This document shows positions 5,618-6,972 of a stretch of 6,972 nucleotides of DNA, piece after piece (within the stretch, counting starts at the first letter, position 1; each line of letters opens with the position of its first letter). The DNA lies in contig CAMBGO010000128.1 of the NCBI GenBank assembly GCA_945866165.1, positions 1 to 6,972 on the forward strand, read 5' to 3'. Origin of the DNA: Chitinophaga pinensis. Lineage in GTDB: Bacteria > Bacteroidota > Bacteroidia > Chitinophagales > Chitinophagaceae. Made by a program: the position numbers and the translations under genes. Under the pieces are notes generated by a model, which searched no databases, was not told the origin of the DNA, and worked only from the letters and a program-made list of their open reading frames with translations.

Positions 5618-6877
5618 ATGAAAGTTAATCCTTCAAGTAAATTGACACTGTATATCTTGGTTGCTATGGTGCTGGGTATTGGCATAGGTTATTTGGTTCA
5701 CCTTAATTCCAGTCCTGAAACCATCAAGACTTTTTCAACCAATATAAAGCTGCTAACAACCATTTTTTTGCGGTTAGTACAAATGGTTATCGCCCCACTG
5801 GTTTTTACAACCTTGGTTGTTGGGATTGCCAAGTTGGGGGACTTAAAAACCGTGGGTCGGGTTGGGGGAAAGGCATTGCTTTGGTTCGTAAGTGCCTCCT
5901 TGATTAGTCTTTTAATTGGCATGCTACTTGTCAATTTTTTTAAGCCTGGAAATGCAATCAACCTCGCTTCCGCAGATCTTGATAGCGCGAAGGACCTAAT
6001 TGGGAAAACACAGGAGTTCTCAATTCAGAAATTCATCGAACATGTTTTCCCCAAGAGCGTCATTGAGTCAATGGCAACAAATGAGATACTGCAAATTGTG
6101 ATTTTCAGTATTTTCTTTGGAGTGGCCACTGCAGCAATGGGTGAAAAGGGGAAGATTATTGTAAAGGCACTAGATGCCGTTGCACATATTATTCTAAAAA
6201 TGGTTGGCTATGTAATGAATTTTGCGCCACTCGGTGTTTTTGGGGCGATTGCCGCTGTTATTGCAACAAAAGGGTTGGAAGTATTTTCTTTTTACGGGCA
6301 ATACCTTTTATCGTTTTTAGCTGGTATTGCATCATTATGGGTTGTTTTGTTTTCAGTTGGATACCTCATTCTTGGAAAAAGACTATTAAGGTTGTTCAAA
6401 CTAATTTCTCAGCCACTATTGATTGCATTTAGCACCACTAGCAGCGAAGCTGTATTCCCGAAGCTCACTTCTGAATTGGAAAAATTTGGATGCAAAGATA
6501 AAATCGTATCCTTCATTTTACCGCTTGGCTATAGCTTCAACCTAGATGGTAGTATGATGTATATGACATTTGCAAGTTTAGCCATTGCACAAGCTTATGG
6601 TATCGATCTTGATCTTGGAACACAGCTAACAATGCTATTGGTTTTGATGCTTACTAGCAAGGGAATTGCGGGTGTGCCAAGGGCTTCGTTGGTAGTAGTA
6701 ACAGCTACATGTGCAATGTTTAATATTCCTGCAGAAGGCATTGCATTGATTATTCCTATTGATCATTTTTGTGATATGTTCAGAACGGCTACGAATGTTG
6801 TGGGAAATGCATTGGCTACATCTGCAGTAAGCAAGTGGGAAAATGAATTGGGGCCAGAAGTAATTGAAGCAGCATAG
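5618..6877 (+). CDS. Dicarboxylate/amino acid:cation symporter (DAACS, GltP/DctA-type)
   Basis: This 419-residue inner-membrane carrier has the glutamate transporter fold, expected as eight membrane helices plus two re-entrant hairpins. It imports acidic amino acids or C4-dicarboxylates with Na+ or H+. The N-terminal scaffold has LTTIFLRLVQMVIAPLVFTTL (helix 2 region). The transport core shows hairpin 1 STTSSEAVFP (272-281), helix 7 FNLDGS (307-312), hairpin 2 SKGIAGVPRAS (347-357) and helix 8 DMFRTATNVVGN (386-397). By alignment with GltPh, D386, R389, T390 and N393 match substrate-binding D394, R397, T398 and N401. This favours an acidic amino acid such as glutamate or aspartate over plain dicarboxylates. 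N397 replaces GltPh D405, a sodium-site aspartate, and so resembles DctA. The start is firm: a TAG at 5612-5614 is in frame two codons upstream. The gene is divergent from the APC permease and followed after 21 bases by a DedA-like gene with no terminator between, so the two may be cotranscribed. Confidence 0.93.
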   Translation: MKVNPSSKLTLYILVAMVLGIGIGYLVHLNSSPETIKTFSTNIKLLTTIFLRLVQMVIAPLVFTTLVVGIAKLGDLKTVGRVGGKALLWFVSASLISLLIGMLLVNFFKPGNAINLASADLDSAKDLIGKTQEFSIQKFIEHVFPKSVIESMATNEILQIVIFSIFFGVATAAMGEKGKIIVKALDAVAHIILKMVGYVMNFAPLGVFGAIAAVIATKGLEVFSFYGQYLLSFLAGIASLWVVLFSVGYLILGKRLLRLFKLISQPLLIAFSTTSSEAVFPKLTSELEKFGCKDKIVSFILPLGYSFNLDGSMMYMTFASLAIAQAYGIDLDLGTQLTMLLVLMLTSKGIAGVPRASLVVVTATCAMFNIPAEGIALIIPIDHFCDMFRTATNVVGNALATSAVSKWENELGPEVIEAA

Positions 6878-6898
6878 TCATGAATTAAAAACTAACAT

Positions 6899-6972
6899 AT
6901 GATTGAACTTGTGATACAATGGAAGGATTTTTTAAACCCTGAGTTTTATATTCAGAACGGAGGATTGTGGCT
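6899..6972 (+). CDS. Probable DedA-family membrane protein, N-terminal fragment
   Basis: Only the first 24 codons are present; the frame runs off the right edge. The peptide is MIELVIQWKDFLNPEFYIQN followed by GGLW. A short amphipathic start, an 'NPE' or 'DPE' turn and then an 'I..GGL' entry into the first hydrophobic segment is the usual beginning of Bacteroidota DedA proteins (SNARE-associated/VTT domain). These are inner-membrane proteins linked to lipid carrier flipping and membrane homeostasis. The decisive FAETGL and GFFLPGD motifs would lie just outside the window, so this is recognition from a short N-terminus only. It starts 21 bases after the symporter stop with no terminator between. 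Confidence 0.55.
   Translation, partial: MIELVIQWKDFLNPEFYIQNGGLW

Noticed and set aside
1..6972. Search for a defence system, mobile element, CRISPR repeats, tRNA or a large repeated structure.
   Set aside because: Every stretch over 150 bases is accounted for by a conserved housekeeping or transport gene, and no direct repeats, transposase, integrase or RNA-gene signatures were seen. This looks like ordinary core chromosome.

Overview
The window most likely comes from a Bacteroidota chromosome, probably Chitinophagales or Sphingobacteriales-like. Four things point there. The 792-residue 2-oxoacid dehydrogenase E1 has its alpha and beta chains fused in one polypeptide, as is common in that phylum. 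The YebC protein starts MGRIFEVRKH rather than the proteobacterial-type AGHSKW. No start codon has a recognisable Shine-Dalgarno sequence. Two starts are preceded by TAnnTTTG, the Bacteroidota -7 promoter element. The DNA is moderately AT-rich and very densely coding. The placement below phylum level is a guess.

Layout. Positions 2-202 hold the C-terminal end of a DUF1573 protein, closed by a strong intrinsic terminator (221-253). A putative promoter then leads into the fused E1 alpha/beta gene (339-2717). Tail-to-tail with it, only 4 bp away, lies a minus-strand pair: yebC (3150-3872) followed by a small DCC-type thiol-disulfide oxidoreductase (2722-3153). The two overlap by the tetranucleotide ATGA. 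Upstream of yebC is a perfect hairpin plus T-run that terminates the next minus-strand gene, an APC-superfamily cationic amino acid transporter-like permease (3975-5468). A 149-bp divergent intergenic region separates it from a plus-strand dicarboxylate/amino acid:cation symporter (DAACS family, 5618-6877). The first 24 codons of what looks like a DedA-family membrane protein (6899 onward) run off the right edge.

How the genes fit together. The loose theme is amino acid handling. Two secondary transporters of unrelated folds, drawn divergently, would import amino acids. The fused E1 would decarboxylate branched-chain 2-oxoacids derived from Val, Leu and Ile, for catabolism or as primers for the iso-branched fatty acids typical of this phylum. 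The E2 and E3 partners are not in the window, and the yebC/DCC pair between the two parts is housekeeping, so this is not a dedicated gene cluster.

I found no mobile element, CRISPR array, rRNA, tRNA, riboswitch or defence system, and no convincing new biological system. The observations worth a second look concern residue-level deviations in two enzyme families (TPP motif in E1, a cation-site residue in the symporter) and gene-expression architecture (a probably leaderless E1 mRNA, coupled yebC-DCC translation, terminator-free convergent genes).
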